From NCBI GenBank assembly GCA_002631855.1, contig NTLF01000014.1:1-64000 (forward strand): a stretch of 64,000 nt of DNA, read 5' to 3'. This DNA is from Zunongwangia sp. ESRF-bin46 (lineage in GTDB: Bacteria > Bacteroidota > Bacteroidia > Flavobacteriales > Flavobacteriaceae). Shown one piece after another: positions 1 through 8,847 of this stretch. Within the stretch, counting starts at the first letter, position 1. Each line of letters begins with the position of its first letter. The position numbers and the translations under genes were made by a program. Under the pieces are notes generated by a model. The model was not told where the DNA came from. It searched no databases and saw nothing but the letters and a program-made list of their open reading frames with translations.

Positions 1-2801
1 CCCACAAAGGTGATCGTGCCGTCCACTGCTACCGTCACTGTCCCGTTGGGGACCGTGATGGTCTGCGCCGTGCCCGGTGTCAAGGTTGTGCCGTTGATAG
101 AGGTGACCGTTAAATCATCGCCGTCCACATCACTGTCACCCGTTAAGGGCAGTAACTCAATACTCTCGTCCTCTGCCACTGTATAGTCGTCATCGACAGG
201 TGAAGGAAAATCATTTACAGATGCAATATTGATAATTTGATTTGCAGAATCGGTTCCTCCGTTTCCATCAGATATCTCATATGGAAATGTAACCTGTCCA
301 AAAAAGTCATCATTAGGGATAAATATTATATTCCCTGCTGAATCTACTTCTACTACGCCATTGGGTACAGGTATTGATTGAGCTGTTCCGGGAGTCAAGG
401 TTATATTATTTATAGAAGTAATTGATAATGTATCGCCTTCAGGGTCACTATCTAAATTTAAAGGATTTAATGTTACCTGATTGTCTTCGTTGATGTTATA
501 TGTGTCATCAACTGCTATTGGGGAACCATTTACATTCAATGTTCCTTGAGATTCTTCAAAACAAACTTTGTTATTATGACTCACCTCTACTTTATAGATA
601 TTTCCATCCATAGCAGGAGTTACATTTGCAATTGACAAGGTCGCATTCGTTTCTCCATTAATAATCGTATTATTTACATACCATTGGTATTGTAAACCAC
701 TATTGGCTTCAGTATCATAGTTTGGCGTTCCATTTGTAAAACTTGAAGCTTCTAATGCTGAAGCTGAAACCGAAAAGGTTGCAGTTTCTCCTTCTGATAC
801 ATCTTCATCATCTACTTCAGTATCAATTGAGATATCAATTGCAGTAGTAACACTTGCATTTGTACCTGGATATCCCGCTCCTTGTACTGTACCGTCACTA
901 TTCACATTTGATGAATCCACTACATCGCCATACGTACCATCGTTATTAGAATCTGCATCAACATCGTCATAAGCTTCATCAGCATCAAAACAACCATCAT
1001 TATCGCTATCGGTATCTAAATAGTCTGGAGTGCCATCTAAGTCTGTATCAACAGGAACACAAAAGGTTAGATTACCTATACCTGACCCCTGATTATTACT
1101 AGGAGTAGGCCCAACTTGCCTATAGGTTATACTTACAGATGTCACGGGTACAGTTAAATTAATTTGTAGATCTTCATCTGTACCACCACCCGTAAAGGTG
1201 TTATCGTCAGTTCTTGAAATATTAGCACCTAAAGTATAATCTGAAGGGGTCATTATATATTGAGCTCCATTAGAAGTGATTTCAAAAAAGACTTCATCTG
1301 TAAAGTTAGACCCCGTATCTATATCTAAAATTGTAAATGAAAGGTTGTAAACGTCTTTTGAAAAATTAAAGGTATGCACAGATCTTCCCTCATTAATTGC
1401 TGCCTGTAACCAAGTATATCCTGAAGGAGCGTAGTTAGAATTAATCCTCCAGTTTCCGGTGGTATTAGTTGTTCTATTTAGAGTAACATCCACTCCATTA
1501 AAAGAAAGGGGTGGGTTTGCAGTTGCCACAGTAGGATCTTCTCCACTTGTTGAAGTATTGCCTTCTACATAATGATCATTCCAAATTAATTGATTCGTAT
1601 TTTCTGCACAAGCCAGTTCTTCACTATCTAAAATTCCATCGTTATCATTATCTAAATCATTATTATTTGATACCCCATCATTATCTGAATCTTCTTGTAC
1701 AGAAATAAATAATGTAGCTAAATTGGAAGAGGCTAAAGCTCTATCTTGAACTCTAAAATTTACGTTTGCATTACCCACATATCCCGATACCGGAACAAAA
1801 CTAACATCACCTAGGTTGTTTACAGTATATGTACCAACCCCGGGTATAGTTAATGGGCTACCCAAACTTCCTACATTGTTAGAGTCATTTGGGTCTATTA
1901 AAAGTACAGTACTTGGATCTATATTATTCTCTGCATCGGATGAACCGTCTAATACATTAACTGAAATGCTCGTGTTCTTAGGTATATAATTAGGTGTATT
2001 GTCAACCACAACAGGAGACGTATTCTCTTGCACTTCATTTTCTACAATAAAATCTACCTCTCCTAAAAAACTTACAGAGTTTTGCCTTACACCTCCAACT
2101 ATATTTCGACCATTTCGAAAGACAAGTCTACTTACATTGTTATATTGAACTGACGCTATATACTCAGTTCTTTCTTTACGAATTCCAGCAGAGAAATCTG
2201 TACCACTTGAAAATCTTGTAAAATCTCCGTTTTTAGTAACTTGTAAAGAAGACGGACATCCAATATTATTATTTGTAGCACCCGAACCTTGAGGACAACC
2301 CGATGGCGTAGGACTAACCCCTCCCTCTATGGTATAAGATTCAGGAACCAGTACCTCAAAGAATTCTTCTCCATCAACATCAATTGCTTCTAATGTATAA
2401 GAGTCTATTAAAATTGGCACCCCATTGCTAGTAGCATTAGCCGTACCAGAACGCACAAAGCGGAATTCCCACTCTACATATCCTCCTGCTGAAGTTGTTT
2501 GTGTTTGTGGTTCAAATCGATCATCAAGACCAACATTACTATCTACAGAGCTTACCGTGATATTATTTAAATCTAAGATCGTTAAGACAGCATCTACATC
2601 TATGCCAGTACCATCAACATCGGTAACAACATTCTGAAAAAGATACCTTGAACCTTCTGCACCTTCAGTACCTGAAAGTAAAGTTCTTCCTTGAGAGGCA
2701 CCAAATCGAGGTGTTGATTGTGAAAAAACTAGGTTAATTCCTAAGAAAAAAAAGAAAAAAAATGTAGCCCATTTAAGTTTTTGAGGAGTAAAGATTTTCA
2801 T
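1..2801 (-). CDS. Giant cadherin-like/Ig-repeat surface protein, 3' end cut by window edge
   Basis: Start ATG at 2801-2799 and an open frame to base 1, so at least 933 residues are visible and the stop lies outside. The N-terminus (MKIFTPQKLKW, then a Phe-rich stretch ending VFSQS) is a signal peptide. Next comes a domain of about 230 residues with calcium-binding-like acidic turns, then a cadherin-like/Ig module, then two thrombospondin type 3-like Asp-rich runs (DLDNDNDGI near base 1640; DSDNDG near base 1000). An Ig-like PKD/immunoglobulin segment follows, then at least two tandem modules of about 100 residues starting VDDTY/VDDDY and sharing LTPGTAQ and VPNG. Such proteins in Bacteroidota are usually exported by the type IX system with a C-terminal sorting domain, which cannot be seen here. 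Likely an adhesin or matrix protein on the cell surface; the ligand is unknown. Confidence 0.85.
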   Translation of the reverse strand, partial: MKIFTPQKLKWATFFFFFFLGINLVFSQSTPRFGASQGRTLLSGTEGAEGSRYLFQNVVTDVDGTGIDVDAVLTILDLNNITVSSVDSNVGLDDRFEPQTQTTSAGGYVEWEFRFVRSGTANATSNGVPILIDSYTLEAIDVDGEEFFEVLVPESYTIEGGVSPTPSGCPQGSGATNNNIGCPSSLQVTKNGDFTRFSSGTDFSAGIRKERTEYIASVQYNNVSRLVFRNGRNIVGGVRQNSVSFLGEVDFIVENEVQENTSPVVVDNTPNYIPKNTSISVNVLDGSSDAENNIDPSTVLLIDPNDSNNVGSLGSPLTIPGVGTYTVNNLGDVSFVPVSGYVGNANVNFRVQDRALASSNLATLFISVQEDSDNDGVSNNNDLDNDNDGILDSEELACAENTNQLIWNDHYVEGNTSTSGEDPTVATANPPLSFNGVDVTLNRTTNTTGNWRINSNYAPSGYTWLQAAINEGRSVHTFNFSKDVYNLSFTILDIDTGSNFTDEVFFEITSNGAQYIMTPSDYTLGANISRTDDNTFTGGGTDEDLQINLTVPVTSVSITYRQVGPTPSNNQGSGIGNLTFCVPVDTDLDGTPDYLDTDSDNDGCFDADEAYDDVDADSNNDGTYGDVVDSSNVNSDGTVQGAGYPGTNASVTTAIDISIDTEVDDEDVSEGETATFSVSASALEASSFTNGTPNYDTEANSGLQYQWYVNNTIINGETNATLSIANVTPAMDGNIYKVEVSHNNKVCFEESQGTLNVNGSPIAVDDTYNINEDNQVTLNPLNLDSDPEGDTLSITSINNITLTPGTAQSIPVPNGVVEVDSAGNIIFIPNDDFFGQVTFPYEISDGNGGTDSANQIINIASVNDFPSPVDDDYTVAEDESIELLPLTGDSDVDGDDLTVTSINGTTLTPGTAQTITVPNGTVTVAVDGTITFV

Positions 2802-2873
2802 AAGCAAGGACTTAGATTTAAGGGTTTAGTTTAGATATTTATAATGAATAACCAAAATTTGAACAAAACTACA

Positions 2874-2881
2874 TTTTATCG
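2874..2881 (-). promoter_or_regulatory. Possible -7 promoter element for the adhesin gene
   Basis: Read on the minus strand this is TAGTTTTG, a full match to the Bacteroidota -7 consensus TAnnTTTG, about 73 bases before the adhesin start. No clear TTTG box lies about 20 bases further upstream, so the call is weak. Confidence 0.3.
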
Positions 2882-3286
2882 GAAAAATTAACACTTTAAA
2901 CAGTTGGACGATTAATTAGTGTAGACGAAACGTAGTTTTATATAGATAAAATACAAAATTGTAGTGATTAAAAAAATTATATCAAATTTTATTAACTTTT
3001 TATAATGTTATGTACGTAAACAATAAAAAACCGGTTTTTTAAAGGGTGTATTTAATTATAAATTTTAAGTGGATAGAGGATTACAAAATAGTATTGAGCA
3101 GAATAAGTACTATTTTCAATAAGTTAAAATTATGTTAATATTATATTGTTGCAGTTAGAAATACAAGTGTTTAGTCGAATATTTATGTATTTTTATCTGT
3201 TTTAATTCAATTTAAAATTAATTTAACCTACAAATGTAAGAAAAACATATATTTATTTGACTATTAGATTTTTAAGGATTTCCCTG
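2882..3286. other. AT-rich intergenic region between divergent genes
   Basis: More than 400 bases without a convincing gene. It is very AT-rich, with no open frame on either strand that looks coding. It holds the promoters of the two divergent genes at its ends and a loopless 16-base palindrome (3025-3040, AAAAAACC/GGTTTTTT), which may just reflect low complexity. Confidence 0.6.
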
Positions 3287-3294
3287 TATGTTTG
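3287..3294 (+). promoter_or_regulatory. Probable -7 promoter element for the small lipoprotein operon
   Basis: TATGTTTG is an exact match to TAnnTTTG and lies 30 bases before the ATG at 3325. The nearest TTTG upstream (about 3256-3259) is 27 bases away, longer than the usual spacing of about 20, so the -33 box is uncertain. Confidence 0.45.
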
Positions 3295-3324
3295 TATCAG
3301 AATTTAACTTAAAAACTATACATC

Positions 3325-3447
3325 ATGAAAAAACTTATGTTTATTTTAGCAGTTCTTGCGCTTGCAGCAAGTTGTACCCCAGAATCTTTAGGAACCGATG
3401 AGCAGCAACTCGACAAATCAGAATATCAAATTCCACCAAACGGATAA
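3325..3447 (+). CDS. 40-residue lipoprotein
   Basis: ATG at 3325 and TAA at 3445 give a 40-residue product. It has a Lys-Lys n-region, an Ala/Leu-rich hydrophobic core and a lipobox-like AASC at residues 14-17, so the mature lipid-anchored peptide would be only about 24 residues ending IPPNG. A TAnnTTTG promoter element lies just upstream. Its 3' end overlaps the next gene by 50 bases in another frame, which suggests the two are translated together. No function is known to me; small lipoproteins of this layout are common in flavobacteria. Confidence 0.6.
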   Translation: MKKLMFILAVLALAASCTPESLGTDEQQLDKSEYQIPPNG

Positions 3448-3916
3448 AAAAAGAACTTTTATTAATGGGGTGTTGCTTACCATATTTTTGGTCGCAACAC
3501 CTTTTTTATTTTACTTCTACAAGTTTGCCCCTAAAGGTGTTGAAGAATGGGAAACTTTTTTTGGCACTATTACCTCAGGTGGTTTTGATAATGTTCAAAT
3601 TTACCTTCACGCTTTAGTAACCAAACTTACTTTTGTTTTATTGACAGGCATCTGGTTTTTAACATCTAGAAATTGGTGGCGGTATGCTATATTGATTCCT
3701 TTTACCATGTTTTTGTTCCAATTATCGGGTGTTGTTAATTTTAAGATTAGCTATATCGACGAATTCGATTTTTGGTATTCTCTACCTATTATTCTTCCTA
3801 TATTAATCTTGTTGGTATATATTTCATATATCGCAAGTAAAAAAAGTGGCGATTCAGACGAGCTGAAACAAGAAGTGGATAATGAAATTAAAAAATTGTT
3901 GAGCGACGATTTATAA
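3398..3916 (+). CDS. Conserved membrane protein of unknown function, four TM segments
   Basis: The product is 172 residues. About 24 polar N-terminal residues are followed by a first hydrophobic segment (about 25-42), three more in the middle (about 70-90, 94-113, 126-146), and a charged Lys/Glu/Asp C-terminal tail of about 26 residues that is probably cytoplasmic. No enzymatic motif was seen. There is no other in-frame ATG near the N-terminus, so the start at 3398, inside the upstream lipoprotein gene, is kept. A hairpin terminator follows at 3959-3988. It could be a small structural or stress membrane protein, but nothing in the sequence decides this. Confidence 0.7.
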   Translation: MSSNSTNQNIKFHQTDKKRTFINGVLLTIFLVATPFLFYFYKFAPKGVEEWETFFGTITSGGFDNVQIYLHALVTKLTFVLLTGIWFLTSRNWWRYAILIPFTMFLFQLSGVVNFKISYIDEFDFWYSLPIILPILILLVYISYIASKKSGDSDELKQEVDNEIKKLLSDDL

Positions 3917-3958
3917 GCAAATACCACCTTTCTCTTTTTACATAACTCTTAAAACCAA

Positions 3959-3988
3959 AAAAGCCTCATCATAAATGACAAGGCTTTT
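3959..3988. terminator. Bidirectional hairpin terminator
   Basis: Arms AAAAGCCT (3959-3966) and AGGCTTTT (3981-3988), with an A-run before and a T-run after, so it can serve both the plus-strand membrane protein gene and the minus-strand tRNA pair. Confidence 0.6.
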
Positions 3989-3989
3989 G

Positions 3990-4075
3990 TACTGAAGGCG
4001 GGACTTGAACCCGCACGGACATTTCTGTCCATTGGATTTTAAGTCCAACGTGTCTACCAATTCCACCACTTCAGC
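3990..4075 (-). tRNA. tRNA-Leu (anticodon UAA)
   Basis: Reading the minus strand from 4075, the acceptor arm GCTGAAG pairs with CTTCAGT (last pair G-U), discriminator A at 3990. The anticodon stem TTGGA/TCCAA encloses the loop CTTAAAA, giving anticodon UAA. A long variable arm (GGACA/TGTCC) marks a class II tRNA and fits leucine. The T arm has GGTTCAAGTCC. The 3' CCA is not encoded. Length is 86 bases. It is probably co-transcribed with the tRNA-Gly immediately upstream. Confidence 0.96.
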
Positions 4076-4120
4076 ATATTGGTATATTTTCTTTTAGTTT
4101 TTTAACTAGTAAAGATACTG

Positions 4121-4193
4121 AGCGAAAAACGGGATTCGAACCCGCGACCTCCACCTTGGCAAGGTGGCGCTCTACCAACTGAGCTATTTTCGC
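4121..4193 (-). tRNA. tRNA-Gly (anticodon GCC)
   Basis: On the minus strand from 4193 the acceptor arm GCGAAAA pairs with TTTTCGC, discriminator T at 4121. The D arm AGCTCAGTTGGTAGAGC, anticodon stem CCACC/GGTGG with loop TTGCCAA (anticodon GCC) and the T loop GGTTCGAATCC are all standard. Length is 73 bases and CCA is not encoded. It lies 45 bases upstream of tRNA-Leu. Confidence 0.97.
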
Positions 4194-4288
4194 GTTTTTA
4201 AAGAACTACGCTTACTTATATAAGCGGATGCAAATTTAAAACTTTTACCCTAAAAGCAAAGCTATTTTTTAAAAATTTACACAGTTTT

Positions 4289-6913
4289 TTATTTCTTCAT
4301 TTTTACCGACGCATTTCGTTGTAGCATGCGCTTTATTTCATTGAGCTTCATCAAGGCCTCTACTGGCGTAAGTGTATCAATATCAATATCTAAAATTTCT
4401 TCACGTAATTCTTCCAATAACGGATCGTCCAATTTAAAGAAACTCAACTGCATTTCATCTTTTGAAAGTTGTTTCATCTCTTCGGTTAATTCTTCTGAAG
4501 AATGTGAGCGTTCCAACCGTTTTAGTATTTTATTGGAACGGCTAATCACTGCTTGAGGCATCCCGGCCATTTTTGCTACGTGAATTCCAAAACTGTGATG
4601 TGAACCACCTGGAACTAACTTGCGAAGAAAAAGTACATTGTCTTTTAATTCTTTTACCGAAACATTATAGTTTTTTACCCGATCAAAAGTTTCGGTCATT
4701 TCGTTTAACTCGTGATAATGCGTAGCAAACAAGGTTTTTGCTCGTGAAGGATGCTCGTGCAAATATTCACTAATTGCCCACGCAATGGAAATACCATCAT
4801 ACGTACTAGTACCGCGACCAATTTCATCAAGCAAGACTAAACTCCGTTCTGAAATATTATTCAAAATACTCGCCGTCTCGTTCATCTCTACCATAAACGT
4901 ACTTTCGCCCATCGAAATATTATCGCTCGCCCCTACTCGGGTGAAGATTTTATCTACACAGCCCATTCTAACTGCTTGTGCAGGAACAAAACTTCCCATC
5001 TGCGCCAACAGAACAATAAGAGCTGTTTGTCTTAATATAGCAGATTTACCACTCATATTAGGCCCAGTAATCATTATAATTTGCTGGTTTTCCCGATCTA
5101 GAAAAACATCGTTCGCAATATATGAGCTATCAGGTGGCAACTGCTGTTCAATAACAGGGTGACGCCCTTCTTTAATATCTAAATCTAGGCTATCATCTAA
5201 TAATGGACGTGTGTAATTATTGGTTGAGGCATGAGCTGCAAAGGAGCACAGGCAGTCCACCTCAGCAATTAATGTTGCATTTTGCTGTACAGAACCAATA
5301 AATTGCAACATCCACTCCACCAGTTTACCAAATAATTCTTGCTCCAGCACTAGAATTTTCTCCTCGGCGCCTAATATTTTAGCTTCGTATTCTTTTAATT
5401 CTTCGGTAATATAACGCTCAGCACTTACTAAGGTTTGCTTGCGTATCCACTCCTCGGGCACTTTATCTTTATGTGTATTCCGTACTTCTATATAATAGCC
5501 AAACACATTGTTTGAAGCTATTTTTAAAGACGTAATTCCTGTACGTTTCGCTTCACGGTCCAGCATATCGTCCAGATATTCTTTTCCTCCGTTTGCAATG
5601 TTTCGAAGCTCGTCAAGCTCTTTTGAAAACCCTTCGGCAATTGCGTTTCCTTTTAAAATATTGACCGGTGCTTCTTCAACAAGGGTTTCTTTTATTTTTT
5701 TCCGAAGTAATTCACAATCATTTAATTGTTCACCAATTACTTGCATCGACTCATTCTCGGCTTGTAATGCTTCGGCTTTTATTGGGATAATTGCTTCCAA
5801 TGAATTTTTAAGCTGAATTACTTCCCGCGGATTTATTTTCCCAGTTGCAACTTTAGAAATAAGACGCTCTAAATCGCCCATTTTTTTTAAATGTTGCTGA
5901 GTTCGGGCTAAAACTTCCTTATTATCGAGCAAATAACTCACCACTTCGTGACGGCGATTAATAGCGTCACTGTTTTTAAGCGGAAGTGCCATCCACCGTT
6001 TTAACATTCGGCCGCCCATAGGCGAAATGGTCTTGTCTATAACATCTAACAAGGTTACCGCATTTTGCTGATTGGAATGGTACAACTCTAAATTGCGAAT
6101 GGTAAACCGGTCCATCCATACGTGTTCTTCTTCAGCAATACGTGCTATTTTGGTTATGTGCTGTAGTTTATTATGCCGGGTTTCATCTAAATAATGCAAA
6201 GCAGCGGCAGCTCCAATAATGCCACTTTCAAGATGATCAATGCCAAAACCTTTTAAGTTTTTGGTGTTAAAATGCTTATTTAGAGTTTCAGAAGCATAAT
6301 CTATTTGAAACACCCAATCTTCCAAATGAAAGGTGTGATATTGGTCGCCAAAGGTTTCAGAGAATTGCTTTCTTTTTTGTTTGCTGAATAGAATTTCAGA
6401 AGGGTTAAAATTTTGAAGTAATTTATCAATGTATTCTATGTTTCCTTCCGAAGTTAAAAACTCCCCCGTGGAAACATCTAGAAAAGCAATCCCTATTTCC
6501 TTATTCCCTTTTGAAGAAAAATGCAAAGCCGCTAAAAAATTATTGGACTTTGACTGTAAAATATCGTCGTTAAGTGCCACACCGGGTGTTACCAATTCGG
6601 TTACGCCTCGTTTTACTATGGTTTTTGTCTGCTTGGGGTCTTCCAGTTGATCACATATTGCCACGCGACAACCCGCTTTTACCAATTTAGGCAAATACGT
6701 ATTTAATGAATGGTGTGGAAAACCCGCTAACTCTATATTATCACCGCCATTATTTCGAGCCGTGAGCGTAATATTCAAAATTTTAGCGGCACGCACAGCA
6801 TCTTCCCCAAACGTTTCGTAAAAATCACCTACCCGGAACAGTAATAACGCATCGGGATGCTTTGCCTTGATGGCATTGTACTGCTTCATTAATGGGGTCA
6901 CTTTCTTAGCCAT
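4289..6913 (-). CDS. mutS: DNA mismatch repair ATPase MutS
   Basis: The protein is 874 residues, a normal MutS length. The N-terminal mismatch-recognition Phe-X-Glu motif is present (F31-Y32-E33, within GDFYETF). The core and clamp domains follow. The C-terminal ABC-type ATPase has Walker A GPNMSGKS near residue 615, the DNISMGEST signature region, Walker [17 protein letters not shown] and the ATHYHEL motif. MutS binds mispaired bases and recruits MutL for methyl-independent repair in this phylum. It is monocistronic on the minus strand, next to two tRNA genes, and diverges from a TrmH-type gene. All motifs look intact. Confidence 0.98.
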   Translation of the reverse strand: MAKKVTPLMKQYNAIKAKHPDALLLFRVGDFYETFGEDAVRAAKILNITLTARNNGGDNIELAGFPHHSLNTYLPKLVKAGCRVAICDQLEDPKQTKTIVKRGVTELVTPGVALNDDILQSKSNNFLAALHFSSKGNKEIGIAFLDVSTGEFLTSEGNIEYIDKLLQNFNPSEILFSKQKRKQFSETFGDQYHTFHLEDWVFQIDYASETLNKHFNTKNLKGFGIDHLESGIIGAAAALHYLDETRHNKLQHITKIARIAEEEHVWMDRFTIRNLELYHSNQQNAVTLLDVIDKTISPMGGRMLKRWMALPLKNSDAINRRHEVVSYLLDNKEVLARTQQHLKKMGDLERLISKVATGKINPREVIQLKNSLEAIIPIKAEALQAENESMQVIGEQLNDCELLRKKIKETLVEEAPVNILKGNAIAEGFSKELDELRNIANGGKEYLDDMLDREAKRTGITSLKIASNNVFGYYIEVRNTHKDKVPEEWIRKQTLVSAERYITEELKEYEAKILGAEEKILVLEQELFGKLVEWMLQFIGSVQQNATLIAEVDCLCSFAAHASTNNYTRPLLDDSLDLDIKEGRHPVIEQQLPPDSSYIANDVFLDRENQQIIMITGPNMSGKSAILRQTALIVLLAQMGSFVPAQAVRMGCVDKIFTRVGASDNISMGESTFMVEMNETASILNNISERSLVLLDEIGRGTSTYDGISIAWAISEYLHEHPSRAKTLFATHYHELNEMTETFDRVKNYNVSVKELKDNVLFLRKLVPGGSHHSFGIHVAKMAGMPQAVISRSNKILKRLERSHSSEELTEEMKQLSKDEMQLSFFKLDDPLLEELREEILDIDIDTLTPVEALMKLNEIKRMLQRNASVKMKK

Positions 6914-7068
6914 AATCTTTGAATAATAGTATGTAAAAATAGCAAAACAGCTTTGTTTTCCATAAAATTCAACCCTACAAGTTGTTGGGTTTTATTAACA
7001 AAGAATCAAAAATCTGAATAAACGGAAAAGGGTTTTATATTTCTTATTTTTACAAGAAAAAGAACGTT

Positions 7069-7605
7069 ATGCAAAACCGAAAGCTTAAAAACAGCGAACT
7101 GGAACGAATTTCTCCTTCTGAATTTAAAGAAGCCGATAAAACACCGCTTATAATTATTCTCGACAATATTAGAAGTCTAAATAATATAGGCTCTGTATTT
7201 CGTACAGCTGATGCGTTTTTAGTGAAGAAAATTTACTTGTGCGGCATTACTGCAAAACCACCGCATAAAGATATTCAAAAAACGGCCTTGGGTGCTACCG
7301 ATAGTGTGGAGTGGGAATATGCAGAAAGCACCACCGAAGTCATTGAAAAACTACAAAATGACGGTGTTTTTGTGGCATCCATAGAACAGGCAGAGCTTTC
7401 TATTTCATTAGAAGATTTTTCACTTCAGAAAGAAATGACGTATGCTGTGGTCTTTGGCAATGAAGTAAAAGGCGTGCAACAAAAAGTGGTTTCAGTAAGT
7501 GATGCGGTGATTGAAATTCCGCAGTACGGCACCAAACATTCTTTAAATATCTCGGTAAGTGTAGGGGTTGTTGTTTGGGATTTTTTCAGTAAACTGAAAA
7601 AATAA
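7069..7605 (+). CDS. TrmH/SpoU-family RNA 2'-O-methyltransferase
   Basis: The product is 178 residues and compact. It carries the three SPOUT motifs of the TrmH family: NIGSVFRTADAF at residues 39-50 (motif 1), VFGNEVKGV around residue 130 (motif 2) and IPQYGTKHSLNISVSVG near the C-terminus (motif 3), which form the trefoil knot binding S-adenosylmethionine. It probably methylates a ribose in tRNA or rRNA. The N-terminal RNA-binding domain of RlmB is absent, so a tRNA target is more likely than 23S rRNA, but this is inference. It converges on the folK-type gene with a 9-base gap. Confidence 0.9.
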   Translation: MQNRKLKNSELERISPSEFKEADKTPLIIILDNIRSLNNIGSVFRTADAFLVKKIYLCGITAKPPHKDIQKTALGATDSVEWEYAESTTEVIEKLQNDGVFVASIEQAELSISLEDFSLQKEMTYAVVFGNEVKGVQQKVVSVSDAVIEIPQYGTKHSLNISVSVGVVVWDFFSKLKK

Positions 7606-7614
7606 AATAGCTAT

Positions 7615-8742
7615 TTATCCAACAATCTGCTTTAAAATTGCCAAATAATCTTTTCGGTTTTTCACAAAATCCAATTCTGAAATATCAATTATTTTAATGC
7701 TCTCGTCGTGTTGATTTTTTATAAACTCTAGGTAGCCATCATTTATCTTTTTCAAGTAATCCGCTTCAATACTTTGCTCGTATTTTCTACCTCGTTTTTT
7801 TATGTTTTCCAGCAAGCGCTCTGTATTTTGATACAAATAAATATACACATCGGGCTTAGGCAATTCTTTGTGCATTAAATGAAAGAGCTTTTTGTATAAA
7901 GCATATTCCTCTTCAGCTAAGGTAACTTTTGCAAAAATCAGTGATTTATAAGCATCATAATCTGCTATAACGCATTCTTTAAAAAGATCGAACTGTTTAA
8001 TATCTTCCAATAACTGTTGATACCGATCTGCCAAAAAAGACATCTCTAACGGAAACGCATACCGTTGTTGGTCTTTATAAAATTTTGGTAAAAAAGGATT
8101 GTCCTTAAACCGTTCTAAAATCAGTTTCGCATTAAAATCGGTTGCCATCTGGGTGGCCAGACTTGTTTTTCCCGCACCAATATTTCCTTCAATAGCAATG
8201 TAATTAAAGGTTGAAATATCGTAATCATTCTTTGGGTTCACCAACCATTTGGATTGTTTTTCCAACTGACTTGTATCTGTAGCTTCAGCTAAAAGTTTTA
8301 TTATTTTTTTCTGAAAAATGGGGTGTTCCATTTGTGCATCTATATCGGCCAGTGGTTGCAATACAAATTTTCTGTTATGCATTTCAGGATGTGGAACTGT
8401 AAGTTTACCACTCTCTTTTATAAAATCATCGATTAGCAAAATATCAATATCGATAGGCCGCGACATATACTCACCTACTTTTTTCCGTTCTCTGCCCATT
8501 TTCAGTTCTATTGAAAGAATGGTTTCTAATACCTTAGTAGGTGAAAGCGAACTTTGAACGTGAATGGCACAATTTAAAAAATCATCACCTTCAAAACCCA
8601 TTGCTGGGGTTTTGTATACAGGGGAAATTTTAACAACGGCACCGACGTTTTCGTAAATTGAATCGATAGCCTGTTGCAGGTTTTCAAATTTATTACCTAA
8701 GTTACTTCCTAGGGATAAGTATATGTTTTGAAGTGGTTTGAT
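7615..8742 (-). CDS. folK: Fused HPPK (FolK) and deoxynucleoside kinase, non-canonical start
   Basis: Two enzymes are fused. The N-terminal half is 6-hydroxymethyl-7,8-dihydropterin pyrophosphokinase of folate synthesis, with YKTPAMGFEGDDFLN, GRERKKVGEYMSRPIDIDIL and VPHPEMHNRKF. The C-terminal half is a deoxynucleoside kinase with P-loop GNIGAGKT and the ERFKDNPFL motif. The first ATG in frame (8601) would delete the essential YLSLGSNLGNKFENL segment, which is encoded just upstream in the same frame. The frame is open back to a TAG at 8755-8757 and contains no ATG, GTG or TTG there. I therefore place the start at the ATC at 8742 (ATC-AAA-CCA), but ATA at 8751 or 8724 is possible. With that start the protein is 375 residues. 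The fusion itself is common in flavobacteria. Confidence 0.85.
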   Translation of the reverse strand: MKPLQNIYLSLGSNLGNKFENLQQAIDSIYENVGAVVKISPVYKTPAMGFEGDDFLNCAIHVQSSLSPTKVLETILSIELKMGRERKKVGEYMSRPIDIDILLIDDFIKESGKLTVPHPEMHNRKFVLQPLADIDAQMEHPIFQKKIIKLLAEATDTSQLEKQSKWLVNPKNDYDISTFNYIAIEGNIGAGKTSLATQMATDFNAKLILERFKDNPFLPKFYKDQQRYAFPLEMSFLADRYQQLLEDIKQFDLFKECVIADYDAYKSLIFAKVTLAEEEYALYKKLFHLMHKELPKPDVYIYLYQNTERLLENIKKRGRKYEQSIEADYLKKINDGYLEFIKNQHDESIKIIDISELDFVKNRKDYLAILKQIVG

Positions 8743-8822
8743 GGGGTGTATATTCTATTATAACAGAAATTGTAGTCTTACTAATTTAAGACGAAATTAA
8801 GGAAAAGAAAAATACCTACCAT

Positions 8823-8830
8823 TATTTTTG
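8823..8830 (+). promoter_or_regulatory. Possible -7 element for the queuosine transporter gene
   Basis: TATTTTTG matches TAnnTTTG exactly and lies 18 bases before the GTG start at 8848. No clear -33 TTTG box was seen. Confidence 0.3.
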
Positions 8831-8847
8831 TTGTTTTAAAGAAGTAC

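Noticed and set aside
2425-2637. Plus-strand frame of 70 residues inside the adhesin
   Set aside because: It is antisense to the confirmed minus-strand adhesin frame and has no signal, motif or promoter.
3025-3040. Loopless palindrome AAAAAACC/GGTTTTTT
   Set aside because: It has no loop and sits in a very AT-rich region; neither a terminator nor an operator role can be supported.
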